Shown one piece after another: positions 44,074 through 55,865 of a DNA stretch of 64,000 bases. Every line of letters starts with the position of its first letter. Position 1 is the stretch's first letter. The DNA lies in contig JADMNL010000022.1 in the NCBI GenBank assembly GCA_016271365.2, forward strand, positions 218,030,501-218,094,500, written 5' to 3'. The position numbers and the translations under genes are program-made. A model generated the notes under the pieces. It worked only from the letters and a program-made list of their open reading frames with translations. It was not told where the DNA came from and did no database searches. The DNA is from Neoceratodus forsteri (Eukaryota > Chordata > Ceratodontiformes > Ceratodontidae).

Positions 44074-44206
44074 CGAGAGTTTTACCACCCGGATGGGTGG
44101 GAGGAGCCAGCTTGAAGACCTTCCGGCAAGATTTAAAGCAGCAAGGAACCTGCCAGACAGTGTGGATGAACAACATATCCATGTCCCTAGAAAGAAAGTT
44201 ACTCAC
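44074..44206. repeat. DIRS right inverted terminal repeat
   Basis: GAGTTTTACCACCCGGATGG through CCATGTCCCTAGAAAGAAAG TTACTCAC. The inner 110 bp mirror the left repeat. The outer end (TTACTCAC) matches the centre of the complementary region, setting the element end near 44206. Confidence 0.88.
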
Positions 44207-44707
44207 AGAGGCAGCATGGACAGTAGATGTTTATAAAGTAGTTGGCCTCTGGGGGCAGTGCTGTTCCATGTATCCAGGCAGTGGAATACCTGCAATCTGA
44301 AACAGGCTGCCACCCAAAACGGGTGGGACCAAAACTGACCAATCATATCTGCTCAGCACTAGCGGAGAGGGTGTTATACGTCATCATTGGGAGGGGAGCA
44401 CCAGGGTTCAGTTCTGGGAGTAAAATTAAAAATCTGACTCAGTTCCAACAGCATATAGGGGAAGGACTGCCTCTCGTGTAAAATGGCACCCCCTAAAGGC
44501 ATGACACTGACAAAATAAAGTGTGAAAATACATCCTAGAGTGGGGAGGCATGTCCCTAGACTCCTGTCAGGTGCGTTTGATCCTACATCAAAGGTGGTGG
44601 GTTTTCCCCCAAGTGAATGTTTCCCATTTCCAACACTGGGGTTGGGGGGGACACAAGAGACAACATCCTAAAGGTCCTCTCATCAGTCCCCAAACTGTAC
44701 GTGACCA

Positions 44708-45321
44708 CGCCAGCCCGGTGGCACTGAGGGTTGAGATGCTGGGCACCACACCTCGCACCACGCCGGCGACCTGAGTACGGGAGTGAGCTTGGGCACCGGG
44801 GGTCAGCAGGGATGGAGCGAGGATCGAGCACCTGCTGGGCTGCTCTCTTCCCCTGGGGGGAGGGTTGGGGCATGTCCGGCGCATCAGAGGTTCCCAGTGG
44901 AGATCGGTGGTGCTGCAGTGCGTCGGCTGCACATCAGCATAGCTGACGCAAGCAGGGTTGCCGTGCACCAAACGTCAGAGTGCGCCACGTGGGGGGTGGA
45001 GAACACCAGAACAAGGAAAAGCCCAGCTCCACAGGGTAGGTGACAGCACCTGACCCCCATGCCCACCACCGGATCCACCTCGCCTGGTCTTCCAGTTCCT
45101 CCACCTGGGCCCCCACCTGCAGCCAGAGCCTAAACTGTAAAAGCACCCAAGAGGAGGGCGGCCCCACCCTGGAGGGGTGAAGCTGGGGGTGCTGGCTGTA
45201 GGGAGGAGGAGAGAGGAGGCTCAGGGTCAAGGGGACCTCAGGCGGGCAGGAACAGGCAGGATGCCTGAGAGAGACTCCGCGGACTGTGACCAGAGCGACA
45301 AAGAACAGAAAAAAATAAAAA
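44708..45321 (+). mobile_element. Long tRNA-headed SINE (family A), with 16-bp duplication
   Basis: Flanked by perfect AAACTGTACGTGACCA duplications (44692-44707 and 45322-45337). The head CAGCCCGGTGGCACTGAGGG matches the 6579 copy, and GCCGGCGACCTGAGTACGGG is the B-box region. The tail is AACAGAAAAAAATAAAAAAA. Length 614 bp. The perfect duplication suggests one of the younger copies in the window. A-rich tail plus a 12-16-bp duplication indicates LINE-mediated target-primed insertion. Confidence 0.88.
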
Positions 45322-45851
45322 AAACTGTACGTGACCATCAGGTTCACTAAAACATGCTTCTAGAGTTACCATGTGAAGTATGCACTGGGTAATAGAAATC
45401 TACCTATCATTTTAACATCGACTGTATACAAGGCAGTGGCAGAGGACACGCATGTCCAGGCATCGCAAATCAGTTCACGTTATCCACAGCCACTGCACAC
45501 TGCTCTAGGCATTGACCAGACCTTGCATAAAATTTAAAACTGCTCAGAAGAAACTGTGTCCCCTCCCATCAAGCGTTGAAGGATTTGACATGGTTTGAGA
45601 AATAGGATTACAGCATACCTCTTCCAAGCACATGGATCTTAGGGACAAGGCTTAAATTACTCAGGGACAGGTCAGCCCAAATCAGGGGCACTGTCTTGAA
45701 CGATGGAACTGTCAGCTTGGGAAATTCTTGTGATACGTGGTCAGTGTAAAAAAAATTTTTGAAGGAGAATTTAACTGTAGTTTTCATGTGTGACATTATT
45801 TTGTACTTCAGATTCCTACACTTTAGTGACAGAAATAGAAATGGCAATTTT

Positions 45852-47500
45852 TTTTTTTTGCTAATCTGTTTATCCCCACTCCCCAACGCACTTACTGGCC
45901 TCTATCCTCCGGTGTCCCCAGCCTTGTCACTTCAGCATCTTCCACGACTTACCTCTTCCTGGCGCATTCCCCCAGGATGTACCTCCCCTTGTGGGGTAGG
46001 CAGGGTCCCACAAACCTCACTGGAGACAGAATCTGATTGGCACAGCATGCTTGAATAGCTGGGTGTAGTGCCTGCAGCAGACCGTGTCATTCTGCAGGTG
46101 TAGGGCCTTCAGGAGACCAGTGTCATCCTGCTGGTGTAGGGCCAGTGGGAGACCGTTGTCATCCTGCCAATGTAGGGCCTGCAGGAGACCAGTGTCGCCC
46201 TGCTGGTGTAGGGCCTGTGGGAGACCGGTGTTGTCCTGCCGGTGTAGGGCCTGCAGGAAACCAGTGTTGTCCTGCTGGTGTAGGGCCTGTTTAGACCAGT
46301 GTCGTCCTGCCAGTGTAGGGCCTGTGAGAGACCGGAGTCATCCTGCTAGTGTAGGGCCTTCGAGAGACCGGTATCATCCTGCCAGTATAAGGCCTGTGAG
46401 AAACTGGTGTCGTCCTGCCAGTGTAGGGCCTGTGGGAGACCAGTGTAATCCTTCCAGTGTAGGGCCTGCGGGAGACCAGTGTCACCCTGCTGGTATAGGG
46501 CCTGTGGGAGACCAGTGTCGTCCTGCCAGTGTAGGGCCTGTGAGAGACCGGTGACGTCCTGCCAGTGTAGGGCCTGTGAGAGACCGGTGTTGTCCTGCCA
46601 GTGTAGGGCCTGTGAGAGACCGATGTCATCCTGCCAGTGTAGGGCCTGCGAGAGACCGGTGTTGTCCTGCCAGTGTAGGGCCTGTGAGAGACTGGTGTCA
46701 TCCTGCCAGTGTAGGGCCTCTGAGAGACCGGTGTCATCCTACCAGTGTAGGGCCTGCCGGAGACCGATGTCATCCTGCTGGTGTAGGGCCTGTGGGAGAC
46801 CGGGGTTATCCTGCCAGTGTAGGGCCTGTGGGAGACCAGTGTCATCCTGCCAGTGTAGGGCCTGTGGGAGACCGGTGTCATCCTGCCAGTGTAGGGCCTG
46901 CAGGAGACCGGTGTCATCCTGCCAGTGTAGGGCCTGCGGGAGACCGGTGCTGTCCTGCCAGTGTAGGGCCTGTGGGAGACCAGTGTCGTCCGTTGGTGTA
47001 GGTCCTGCGAGAGACTGGTGTCATCCTGTCGGTGTAGGGTCTGCGGCAAACTAGTATCATCCTGCCAGTGTAGGGCCTGTGGGAGACCAGTGTCATCCTG
47101 CCAGTGTAGGGCCTGCAGGAGACCGGTGTCTGTTGGTGTAGAGCCTGTGGGAGACCAGTGTCATTCTGCTGGTCGGTGCTATTTTCTGTTTTCTTCAACT
47201 CGGGAGGTGAAGACGTGCAATGCCATCATGATGCATGCTGCCACGTGATGCGTGTCGACAGCCGCCGCACCTCCTGTGCATCTTGATGGTCCTGCATGTC
47301 TGACTCCTGGTCTCCACCAGGTGTCAGGCAAGTGCCAGGATCTGTGTCTCCCCCCCCCCACCTCCCCAGAGGAAAATAAGTCACTCAGTTGCTCAATTCT
47401 CTTCCCCCGACCGGCCCTCCAACTCCTGAATTCACTTCCGAACTCAGGTCATCTGCATCACAAGCAGTATTGCTACCACTGCGCTGGTGGGCCAGCAAGC
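45852..47500 (-). mobile_element. Long tRNA-headed SINE (family A) with internal VNTR
   Basis: The head on the minus strand from 47500 (GCTTGCTGGCCCACCAGCGC AGTGGTAGCAATACTGC; B box GACCTGAGTTCGGAAG) and a T-rich end on plus at 45849-45860 are flanked by AATGGCAATTTT (45840-45851) and AATGCCAATTTT (47501-47512), one mismatch in 12. Normal body sequence lies at 47170-47490 and 45870-46080. The 36-bp array fills the middle and brings the length to about 1.65 kb. Confidence 0.75.
46090..47165. repeat. 36-bp VNTR inside the SINE
   Basis: About 30 units of TGTAGGGCCTGTGRGAGACC then GGTGTCRTCCTGCCAG. The 36-bp period keeps frames open on both strands (CQCRACERPVSS on plus, RPYTGRMTPVSH on minus, up to 252 codons), which are repeat artefacts. 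Confidence 0.92.
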
Positions 47501-47615
47501 AATGCCAATTTTAAGAGGGACAGAGGGAAATTTTAAGGCAAACCCAGTGAAAAGAATGGAAATTAGGAACAATTTGGGGTACAGAATGCTTTGCAGTGAA
47601 TATTATTGAAACTAG

Positions 47616-49448
47616 TGTAACCCCCCCCTACAAATGGGGGTTCCCGAAAAGTCTTCCTCGAGCTTGCCTAAATGCTCACTGTTAGGTTGGTGTCCTGCGT
47701 TTTAGCAGTTTAAATGTGATTGCCAGAGAGTGCCTGTATAGTCTCTGTGTACTGTCTCTTTAAGAGCTGCCTGGATTGCAGTCATAAGTAATCTGAGAGG
47801 GAACTCTGTTGAAAGATGTAACTATTTGCTGAAAATCATTTAGAGTGATAATGATAATGTAGTTTGTCTAACCTGCCTTTTTTGCAGCAAGGACTGTTTT
47901 GTTTGTCCCCACTATTTGGCCCGGGACTGCGACTAGGACCAATCAGTACTCGTGGAACCTAAAATGGAGCCAGACTACAGGAGATGCCTGGAGTCAAAAT
48001 CTGTAGGAACTGTAGTTTTGGGCTTTTGGAGCTTTTTCTTGCACCTGAAGGAGGAGTTCCTGTTGTGACTGACAGATGAATCAGCCAACCGAACCTTTTG
48101 GATCTTGGGGAAATTCCAAGGCTTGCTGCAGTTTGAGTCAGATCTAAGTTGGGAGCTGAAAAAGCAACATGCTTGAGACACAGTCAAGCAGCCGTCTGAG
48201 TAGTTTCACGTGGGAGAACTGTGGAAAGGCCTGAGTTGTGGCCATGGATTTTTAACCAGGCTCATACCTGAAGAAGACCGAAGATTTTGCTGAATGCGAT
48301 CGGCCTGTCAGGATTTCCAGCTGCTTTTGAATCCCCAGTTTGTGCAGAGACTTTGCGATCGTGACCGGAGAGCGGTTTGCCTGGTACAGTAGAATTTCCT
48401 TACATGTAAATGTGCTGTGTATTGAAAGTGAGTCGTGATTTGGTTCCCCACTGTGTGAACTGTGTTCTGCTTGCTGGAAGCTTTATCCAGCCTAATCGGA
48501 CTGAATCCACGTTCAACTCCATTTGGCCAGGGCCATGCCACACTGGCCCTGCCAGACTACCCCACTGCACAGAGAAAGCCACCGACAAGAGACCTGCCTG
48601 AGGATCAGCCCCCTGCTCCACGCTTGAACAGGAACAACGCCTCGGTGAATCGTGTGGGCCCTGCTTCTCCTGGCACTCCAGATTAACCACCTGCTGTCTT
48701 GATTTTGCTCCAGCCTGTGTCCAGTCTTGGGTATCGTGAGTAATCATCAGGGTAGCTCCCTGCAACAACAGCCAAATCTAAAAGTGTGTCATCTGATTGT
48801 CTTGTTGTTTTCTTTTCACGAACTGAGCCCTCTGACTCCGGATTACAAATAGTGTGTGTTGTGCATGTTGTTTTCTTCCATCACAGGGTCCCAACCAGCT
48901 GCAACGGTCCTGGCTAGCCCACCATTCTCCATCTGGGTACCCAGAGTGTGTGACTGCTTATGGACCCTGAAGTGCATGCATAACTGTTTGACTGATAGAG
49001 CCTTTAAGCAAATTAACCTGATTACACCCCTCCCATGTTCAAGTCCCTTAAATAAATCAGATCTAACTCTTTTTTGCATTTACCCGGACTGTGGTTCCAG
49101 TTTGTGCAAGAGTACTGTACTGCTGTTATTTGCTATGTATAACCTTGTTTTACAGGGGGTCCCAATGGCCAAGCCAGAGGAAAGCCCTGGTGGTAAGTGC
49201 AAAAAGTGTGGGTACTTGTGTGGTGTATCAGGGGTATTGTGAAGGTGATTATTGTGTATTGTTCCGTCCACTAGTAAGGAAAGAGGGGGGTTACAGTGTC
49301 CAGGAGGGCTGTGCCCAGGTTAGCTTGACCACTACCAACCCTGACCTCCAGGTGGAGGCACCCGTTTCAGAACTCAGGCCCCTTTACCTGCTACTAGCCA
49401 AGCAGGCAAGGGTAGTAGCCCTTGGGATAACGCCACCTAGGGGTTACA
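47616..49448 (+). mobile_element. Solo-LTR-like element, copy 1 (1,833 bp)
   Basis: It begins TGTAACCCCCCC and ends GGGGTTACA, giving TG...CA ends and an inverted 9-bp terminus. Flanks CTAG and TTAG are a possible 4-bp duplication with one mismatch. It contains AATAAATCAGATC (about 49033), a plausible polyadenylation region. Homologous to 52370-54243 along its length. No gag, pol or env sequence is nearby. The orientation is arbitrary, taken from AATAAA. Confidence 0.65.
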
Positions 49449-49539
49449 TTAGGATTAAAATAAGCAGGACATCGGATGATGACCTGAACCGATGTCCCCA
49501 GAAACCAGCTGAGTATTGGGTATCAGGCTTACTGGATAG

Positions 49540-49890
49540 CATAACCATCACAAGGTCACTCTTGTCCTCATACTCACAATGCCCAGTGCTCTGACCTTCA
49601 CAAGGTCACTCTTGTCCTCGTACTGCACAACGCCCAGTCCTCTGACCTTCACAAGGTCACTTGTGTCCTCATACTGCAAAATTCCCAGTGGTCTGACTTT
49701 CCCAACATCATTCTTGTCCTCATACTGCACAGTGCCCAGTGCTCTGATGTTCAGAGGTCATCATCATCCTCATACTGCACAACGCCCAGTGCTCTGACTT
49801 TTACAAGATCACTCTTGTCCTCATACTGCACAACGCCCAGTGCTCTGACCTTCCCAAGGTCACCCTTGTCCTCATACTGTACAAGTCACT
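49540..49890. repeat. 51-bp minisatellite
   Basis: About 6-7 units of CTCTGACCTTCACAAGGTCA then CTCTTGTCCTCATACTGCAC AACGCCCAGTG. The minus frame gives a 17-residue repeat (QYEDKSDLVKVRALGIV); considered non-coding. Confidence 0.88.
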
Positions 49891-49979
49891 TTTTTAGTTG
49901 TTGGTAACATTGCGGTCACGCAGCACTCAACACTGGTGTGGTGAGGAAGAAATGGTGTGACAGAAAGGGAACTTTCTGT

Positions 49980-50239
49980 TACAATGTACAGAGAGAGAGA
50001 GAGAGAGAGATTGAAGGGAAGGATAACAGGCAGATATAAAAAGACTTGAAGGGAGAGAGAGAAAGAGAGATGTGAGCTGTCAGGGGAATGATGACAGGTA
50101 GAAAAAGAACTGCAGCAGAAAGAAAATGTGTGCATGAGAGAGAAAGAGGGGAGATGGGAGGATGAGAGAGAAATAAAAAGAACTGCAGGATAAAAAAATA
50201 ATGAACAAAGATAAAAAGAGAGCCCAGAGAGAGCGTATG

Positions 50240-50278
<39 letters not shown>

Positions 50279-51030
50279 CGTGAGCGTGTGCGTGTGTGTG
50301 TGTAGTAGTAAAATGTTTATTTTTATACAGGAACAAGATGGTACAATCACACCATTAGGACTAAGGTCCTATTTTCAAGGTAGCCCTGTTTACAGTTTAG
50401 TTACATTAAAAATGTATAAAAAGAAACAAATTACACTTAGGACACGTGTTTAGTAATTTAGCATAACAGACATTTATACACATTACTAGATCTATTTTAA
50501 AAACTGTCTACTTAACTTGCCCCAACTATGTTGCCTTAGAGGTTTAAAAAGAAAAGTTACACTTAAGACACTTATTTAGTAAATAAACATAACATAATAA
50601 TGTTTGTTATTCAAAGACATTTCTAAACCAGTCATAGATACTGACTGGCATGTCCTGACTGTCGTGCATGAGAGATACAAAACAATGAATTATAATACAT
50701 GTTTCAGGTAGCAAGACTATGAGATCTATATACCCTATTTTCCTAACTAATTGATAACTGACATTTAGAAACGACAAGACAAATTACACATAGACTAGAT
50801 GTCATAGGAATTGACATAATGCATTATAGTTAAGCTCAAAATCATTGCAAGGTGTGTGTGGGGGGATGACATAAAAAGAACTGCATAAGAGAGACTGGGA
50901 GAGGTGAGGTGAATGACAAGAGACAAAGAGCTGCAGGAGTGAGAAACAAAGAGAGATGGGAGACAGAAAGAGAAAAAAATGAGAGACAGAGGAGCAGGAC
51001 AGAAAAGCAGATGAAACCAGAAAGGCAGGA
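49980..51030. other. GA-rich and (GT)n simple sequence, AT-rich unassigned DNA
   Basis: (GA)n at 49989-50010 and GA-rich tract to about 50220, (TG)n at 50242-50304, then AT-rich unassigned sequence; a second GA-rich tract lies at 50890-51030. Confidence 0.6.
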
Positions 51031-51475
51031 AAGAAAAGTACAGCAAAGAGCTATGAAGATCACTAGAGGCCTGGAAACTTTCAGCTATGAAGAAAGGCAG
51101 GCGCACACCTCAAGTGGTTCTCCCTGGAAACAATGGAGTTTGGGGGGGATATGACTGAGGTATTCAAAACCATGGAAGTGCATACAGCACAGATTACTCA
51201 GCAGCTTCTATGACAGCAGAGTTACGGGGCCTCCACACAGTGAATTCAAGCTTAGGGGAAGCAAAAAGGGGTGCAAGGAAACCTTTTTTTCATCCAGCGA
51301 GTGAAAGGGATATGCAATGGATTACCAGAGAAGGCAAAGATTAAGTGCAGCTAGTGCTGGCAGTTTCAAGACTAAGATTGATAGTTACCTGAAAGGAGAC
51401 CGCAGTTGGTGTTAAGATAACTAAGGAGGTAAATGAGATACTGGGCCAGACGGCATTAGTACGTCTCACCAGACC
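51030..51475 (+). mobile_element. CR1 LINE C-terminal/3' fragment
   Basis: QQRAMKITRGLETFSYEERQ is the CR1 block (QRRATKM...L.YEERL). A degraded 3' UTR follows, ending near GGCATTAGTACGTCTCACCA. Confidence 0.6.
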
Positions 51476-52369
51476 TCTATAACTGTGTGCCTACAACAGT
51501 GAAAGTATTGGAGGAATGTAAGATGCAGAGGGATGAATCTAGACATGAGGAGAGGAAGAGAGAAAGAAAGAGACAGAAGTGGAGGAGAGAGAGAGATTAC
51601 ATGAAGGAAATCATCGTAATTTGACTGGTTATCTAATTTTTCTTTTAGTAACAAACAAATGCTCAGAGTATAGTCCCTCTATATAAATAAATAGGCAACC
51701 ACATTTCAACATTGCAATCAGTTACAGTCTTCTGAAGATAATGTGCTCTTATCCAGTGTGACAGACAGGCAGACAGAAGAGTACGCTTACCCCCAGCCAC
51801 TGCTCCGGCATTTCAGCTGCTTCAGAATTCCTCAAACCCTGCAGGGATTTCCTCCCAAGTCAGATCGCTGCCTCTTGAAAATAAGAAGGTCACCAGCTCT
51901 CTTTGCATCTGGGTATCTCTCACTGCCTGTGTATCTCTACAGTGCAGGCTTTCTCTGCAACTGCAGCCAGCATCCAGACACTGGAAGGGGTTGGGGGCTG
52001 GCCTGCTCTGACTGACTGGAGACTGCAGACAATCAATGACTGCACAGAATCTCAACTCTAGGCTGGATGTGTTGGACTGCAAGGAAATGAGAGCCCGGCA
52101 TCTTAGGTACAATCACAAATGGTAGACGCTAGGAGGTTGGAACGATGACTTAATGCTAGTCACGTGACTGTCGCAAGCCTTATCCGGAGCAATTGCTTAG
52201 TCAGTTGTAACCATGAGGAGAAATGGCTGGGGTAAAGTGTAGGCCAGCATGCTAAGTGCAGACTCAGGGCCACTGAAAAGCAGTCTGCAATTTTCACAAT
52301 TTTCCGCAATGTATGATGCAATGAAAAGGCATATTTCAGCTTATTTAACATTTTACAACTAGGCACTTA
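51476..52369. other. Unassigned sequence
   Basis: GA-rich tract at 51545-51600; otherwise no exon or element was recognised. Confidence 0.4.
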
Positions 52370-54243
52370 CGTAACCCCCCTACAAATGGGAGTCACTAAA
52401 AAGTCTTCTTTTGGTGAGTCTAAATGCTCTCTGCCAGGCTGCTGTCCTGTATTTCAGCTGATTTAAAAAAATAATTGAGTGAGAGTGCCTAATGCCTCCA
52501 TGTACTGTCGCTTGAAGAGCTGCCAAACTGCAGTATAATTCATTTGAAATGGGGGGTCTGTGTGTTTCCCTGCTCGAGTCCCATTTGGGCCACTGAGTAA
52601 ATCGCTCCATTTCTGTAGTCGCTATATGCACAGAGGTAACTCTTTCAGAAGATGTAATTGTTTGCTTGTAACCTGTTAGAGGAATAATGAAAATGCAGTC
52701 TGTTTTAACCTGCTTTCTTGTAGTAAGGACTGTGCAGAGTAGCTCCTTCATGTTGGTTCTGAACTGCCGAATTGAACCAATCAGTGTGGGGATCCTTTAA
52801 AATGGAGCCAGCTCTGGGCAAATCAGAACTTGGACTCTCCTCTGGAACCTGCTGTAAGGGGACTGTATGGGCAGTGACTCTGGGAAATGTAGTTTTGACC
52901 TTGGGGCCTTTTTCTACCAACAGAGGGAGTCTTATTGTGAATGACAGCTGAATAAGCCAACAGAATAGTGTGGAGCTAAAGGAAATGCCCTGCTCTGTGA
53001 CTGGAAAGATCAGATGAGTTGTGACTGTGAAGAGATGAGGAGCTCTGTGCTTCTTCGGTGTATAGTTTCGCACAGGAAGCGCGTGTGAGGCCCTGAGTTT
53101 TGGTCTGCAGCCTTTGAGAGTGCCAGTTGGGACTGAATCTGAGTTGTGAGGAGAAAGAAGCACCAGAAGTGTGGAAACCAGGCTCACCCTGTAGAAGACT
53201 GGAGAAATTGCTGAATGGCGCTCAGTCTGTTAGGAACTGAAGCTGCTGTGTGTTCTCCCGGGTATCTTGCAGTAATTGCGGTCAGGATCGAGGAGCAGCC
53301 TGCCTGGTATAGTACTTTCCTTTTACATATAAATGTGTCTAGTGCTTGTGGGGAATCGCAATCTTATTTTCCCCGGTACTGTGAATTGTGTGCTGAAGCT
53401 GGAAGTAGAGCCCAGCTTGATTCGGACCTAATCCACCTGTTTCTTTTCGAATGTGAGCGAGTCCTGTCACGAGGGCTGGGCCTGCTATTCTGTTACTCCT
53501 GGCAATCCAGGACAACCTCCATCCATCCAGTTTTCAGTATTGAGTCCGTGAGTACAAATCAGGGTAGCTCCCTGCAATCTGTTTATCAAACTGCAATTGT
53601 GTCATCTAATTGTTGCTTTTTCATTTCTTCACAAACTGAGCCCCAGGGCTCCGGATTAACAATTTATGTGTGCGTGTGTTTTTCCATCAAAGGGCCCCAA
53701 CCAGCTGCACCGACCCTGGCTAGCCCCCCACCATCCTGGGTACCCAGAGAGTGACATTTTGGACCCTATATGCATGCTCAGTACTGTGATTTGAATATTT
53801 CCAAACCAAATCAACCTGATTACCCCCTCCTTGTTACTGCCCCCTCTAATAAATCAGATTTGTTGTTATTGAACTATATGTTGTCTGTGGTATCAGTACA
53901 TGTAGAAAAAGCATTGCATTGTGTTTGTGTATATGGCCTAACCTTGTTTTACAGGGGGTCCTCAGAGACGTGCTGCAGAATCAGTCTCGAGGGTGTGGTA
54001 CTTTATGATTGAACAGTGTGTATACTGGGGTATTGGGGCTGTAACTCTGGTGTACTGTGTCAGCCACTAGAGGGAATAAAAGGGGGTCTCAGTGTCCCAG
54101 AGGGCTGTGACCAAGCTAGTCTAACCACTACAAACCCTGACCTCTGGGTGGAGGCACCCGCCATAGGACCTAGACCTCTCAACCTGTCCGTAGTCAAACA
54201 GGCGGGGTAGTAGCCCTGGGGATAGCGCCACCTAGGGGTTACA
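52370..54243 (+). mobile_element. Solo-LTR-like element, copy 2 (1,874 bp)
   Basis: It is homologous to 47616-49448 (for example TGGCTAGCCC, AACCAATCAGT-like, AATGGAGCCAG and CCCAACCAGCTGCA blocks in the same order). The left end is CGTAACCCCC (T to C at the first base) and the right end GGGGTTACA, flanked by CTTA (52366-52369) and CTTA (54244-54247). AATAAATCAGATT occurs at about 53850. Independent flanks argue that the two copies are separate solo insertions, not one provirus. Confidence 0.65.
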
Positions 54244-54259
54244 CTTACAAAACATGTTG

Positions 54260-54430
54260 CTTTTAATTTTTTAATGTTGACCAGCTGTTGATTCATCAAA
54301 TGTACACACAGTTTCAAAAAGCAGCTAGATACCCTTATGGACATATGGGAGAAAAAGTGGATAACCACTGTATAGTGTGTGGGGGGGGTGGACTAGATGC
54401 CCCTCTGGGGCACATCCAGCCTTTTTTACG
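54260..54430 (+). mobile_element. CR1-like 3' end fragment
   Basis: FKKQLDTLMDIW-like degraded reading and GGGGTGGACTAGATGCCCCT, resembling CR1/L3 3' ends. Confidence 0.4.
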
Positions 54431-55865
54431 TAACTACCTAGGTACTATTATAGATCAAGGGAGCACTCCCGACAAATCAGAGGGCTCCTTTCCTTTGCAT
54501 GAGACACTTTTATTCTATGAAGAGTTTCTCACACAAAGCTTCCCTAGAAATGAGCATGTTCCAGGACAAAAATTAATAAATTACTGACCTGTCTGTCTCT
54601 CCCCTTCCCCCTCCCTTATCGCTCCCTCTCCTTCCCCCTCCCTCTGCCTTCAGGGAGACCGCAGAGCTCACATACTGTACAGATACCATCTTGTGATTAG
54701 TCATTCCCCCACCCTTTACACGCCTTGAGCATAGCACAACATCAGTGACATGCCAGCTAGGGAACTGCGTATTCTGTTATGAGATTTTAGGTAGGATGAG
54801 CAGGCGGCACTTAAAGCCAAGGGTTTTAGGCTTGGCAGTTACAGAAAGAAAGAGAGACAGAGGTGAGAGAGGGTGGGAGAGAATCCCAAGGTGTTGCAAA
54901 TTATAAAATTCACTGAAATGTACACAGACATCCTGTTTGGACTTTTAGGTATACTTCAGGACTGCTCAATGACGGGAAAAATGAAAATGTAAATGCAGAT
55001 ACTAGGCCGATTTGGAAAGTACTACAGGGTAATCTGTAGCTTTGTAAGGAAACTTGCAGCTGCTTCCTACTCCAGAATTGTTCCATCTACAATTAAAGCT
55101 TGGTGCTGAGGTTTGGGGTCTTTGGCAGTGTGTCTTTCTTGGACCTGATCCAATTAATTCACCAGGTACTGGGCTTGCTAGTCTGTAACCAGGCATGCTG
55201 AACTCCCTTAAAAGCACTTCTCTCAGTCACATACAGCTAAGAGGAGGTTGGGGCCACCCAGACTTCCCAAGGAGTTCTGCTTAAAGGAATCTCAAAATGC
55301 CCTTTCCCTTCCGCCTGTGGCTGGCCTCATCAATTTCAGCTTTGCAGGCAGCCAGCAGAGACCTGGCGAAAACAAGCCCACCTTGTCCCTCACAATCCCT
55401 TGAAAAATTTTTGGCTCTGATGAAACCAAGGCTTTTCAACATCAGCAAGCAATCTGACCTCAGGCTGGTAGCTGTACTCTGTCTTCACCTTTATTAAGGG
55501 ATCACAAGGAAAATAACTTGCTTTTAGGTGCCTTTCTGCTAACTGTATCCTAATGCACTTTAACTGGATGTACACTGTACGTCCTGAACTTTATTTCTAT
55601 TTCACAGACTCATTTTGGCTATAACTCAGATGCTATATAATCACTGGATATAAAATGAATATAAATAAATGCTAGAAACACTATGGAGCAGAAACAATTT
55701 AAATAAGAACAAGCATTTGTCAATGCCGAACGTTCGCTTGCAGGTATTTGCAGTGGTATTTGGCACTTGGACATGGCTTAAAAAAATCAGTGACAAAGAA
55801 GTACAAGCATTTGTCAATGCCGAATCTTGCTTGCTTCTATGTGCTGTTTAGGTATCTGGAAGTCA
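54431..55865. other. Unassigned sequence
   Basis: The phrase ACAAGCATTTGTCAATGCCG occurs twice, at about 55708 and 55803. No coding or element ends were recognised. Confidence 0.4.

Larger units (their letters stand above)
35756..44206 (-). mobile_element. DIRS-type tyrosine-recombinase retrotransposon, nested CR1 inside
   Basis: Gene order on the minus strand: right inverted terminal repeat, (CR1 insertion), gag, RT/RNase H, tyrosine recombinase, internal complementary region, left inverted terminal repeat. This is the DIRS1 architecture, in which reverse transcription is completed through a circle templated by the complementary region and integration uses a recombinase without target-site duplication. 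Without the CR1 insert (41386-43915) the element is about 5.9 kb, near the usual size. The two terminal repeats differ at only a few positions over about 115 bp. Confidence 0.93.

Noticed and set aside
46084..47054. 156- to 252-codon Cys/Arg-rich ORFs
   Set aside because: Product of a 36-bp VNTR open in several frames on both strands; sits inside a SINE with target duplications.
47616..54243. A single provirus with two LTRs
   Set aside because: The intervening 2.9 kb lacks any gag-pol-env sequence, the two copies are diverged, and copy 2 has its own CTTA flanks.
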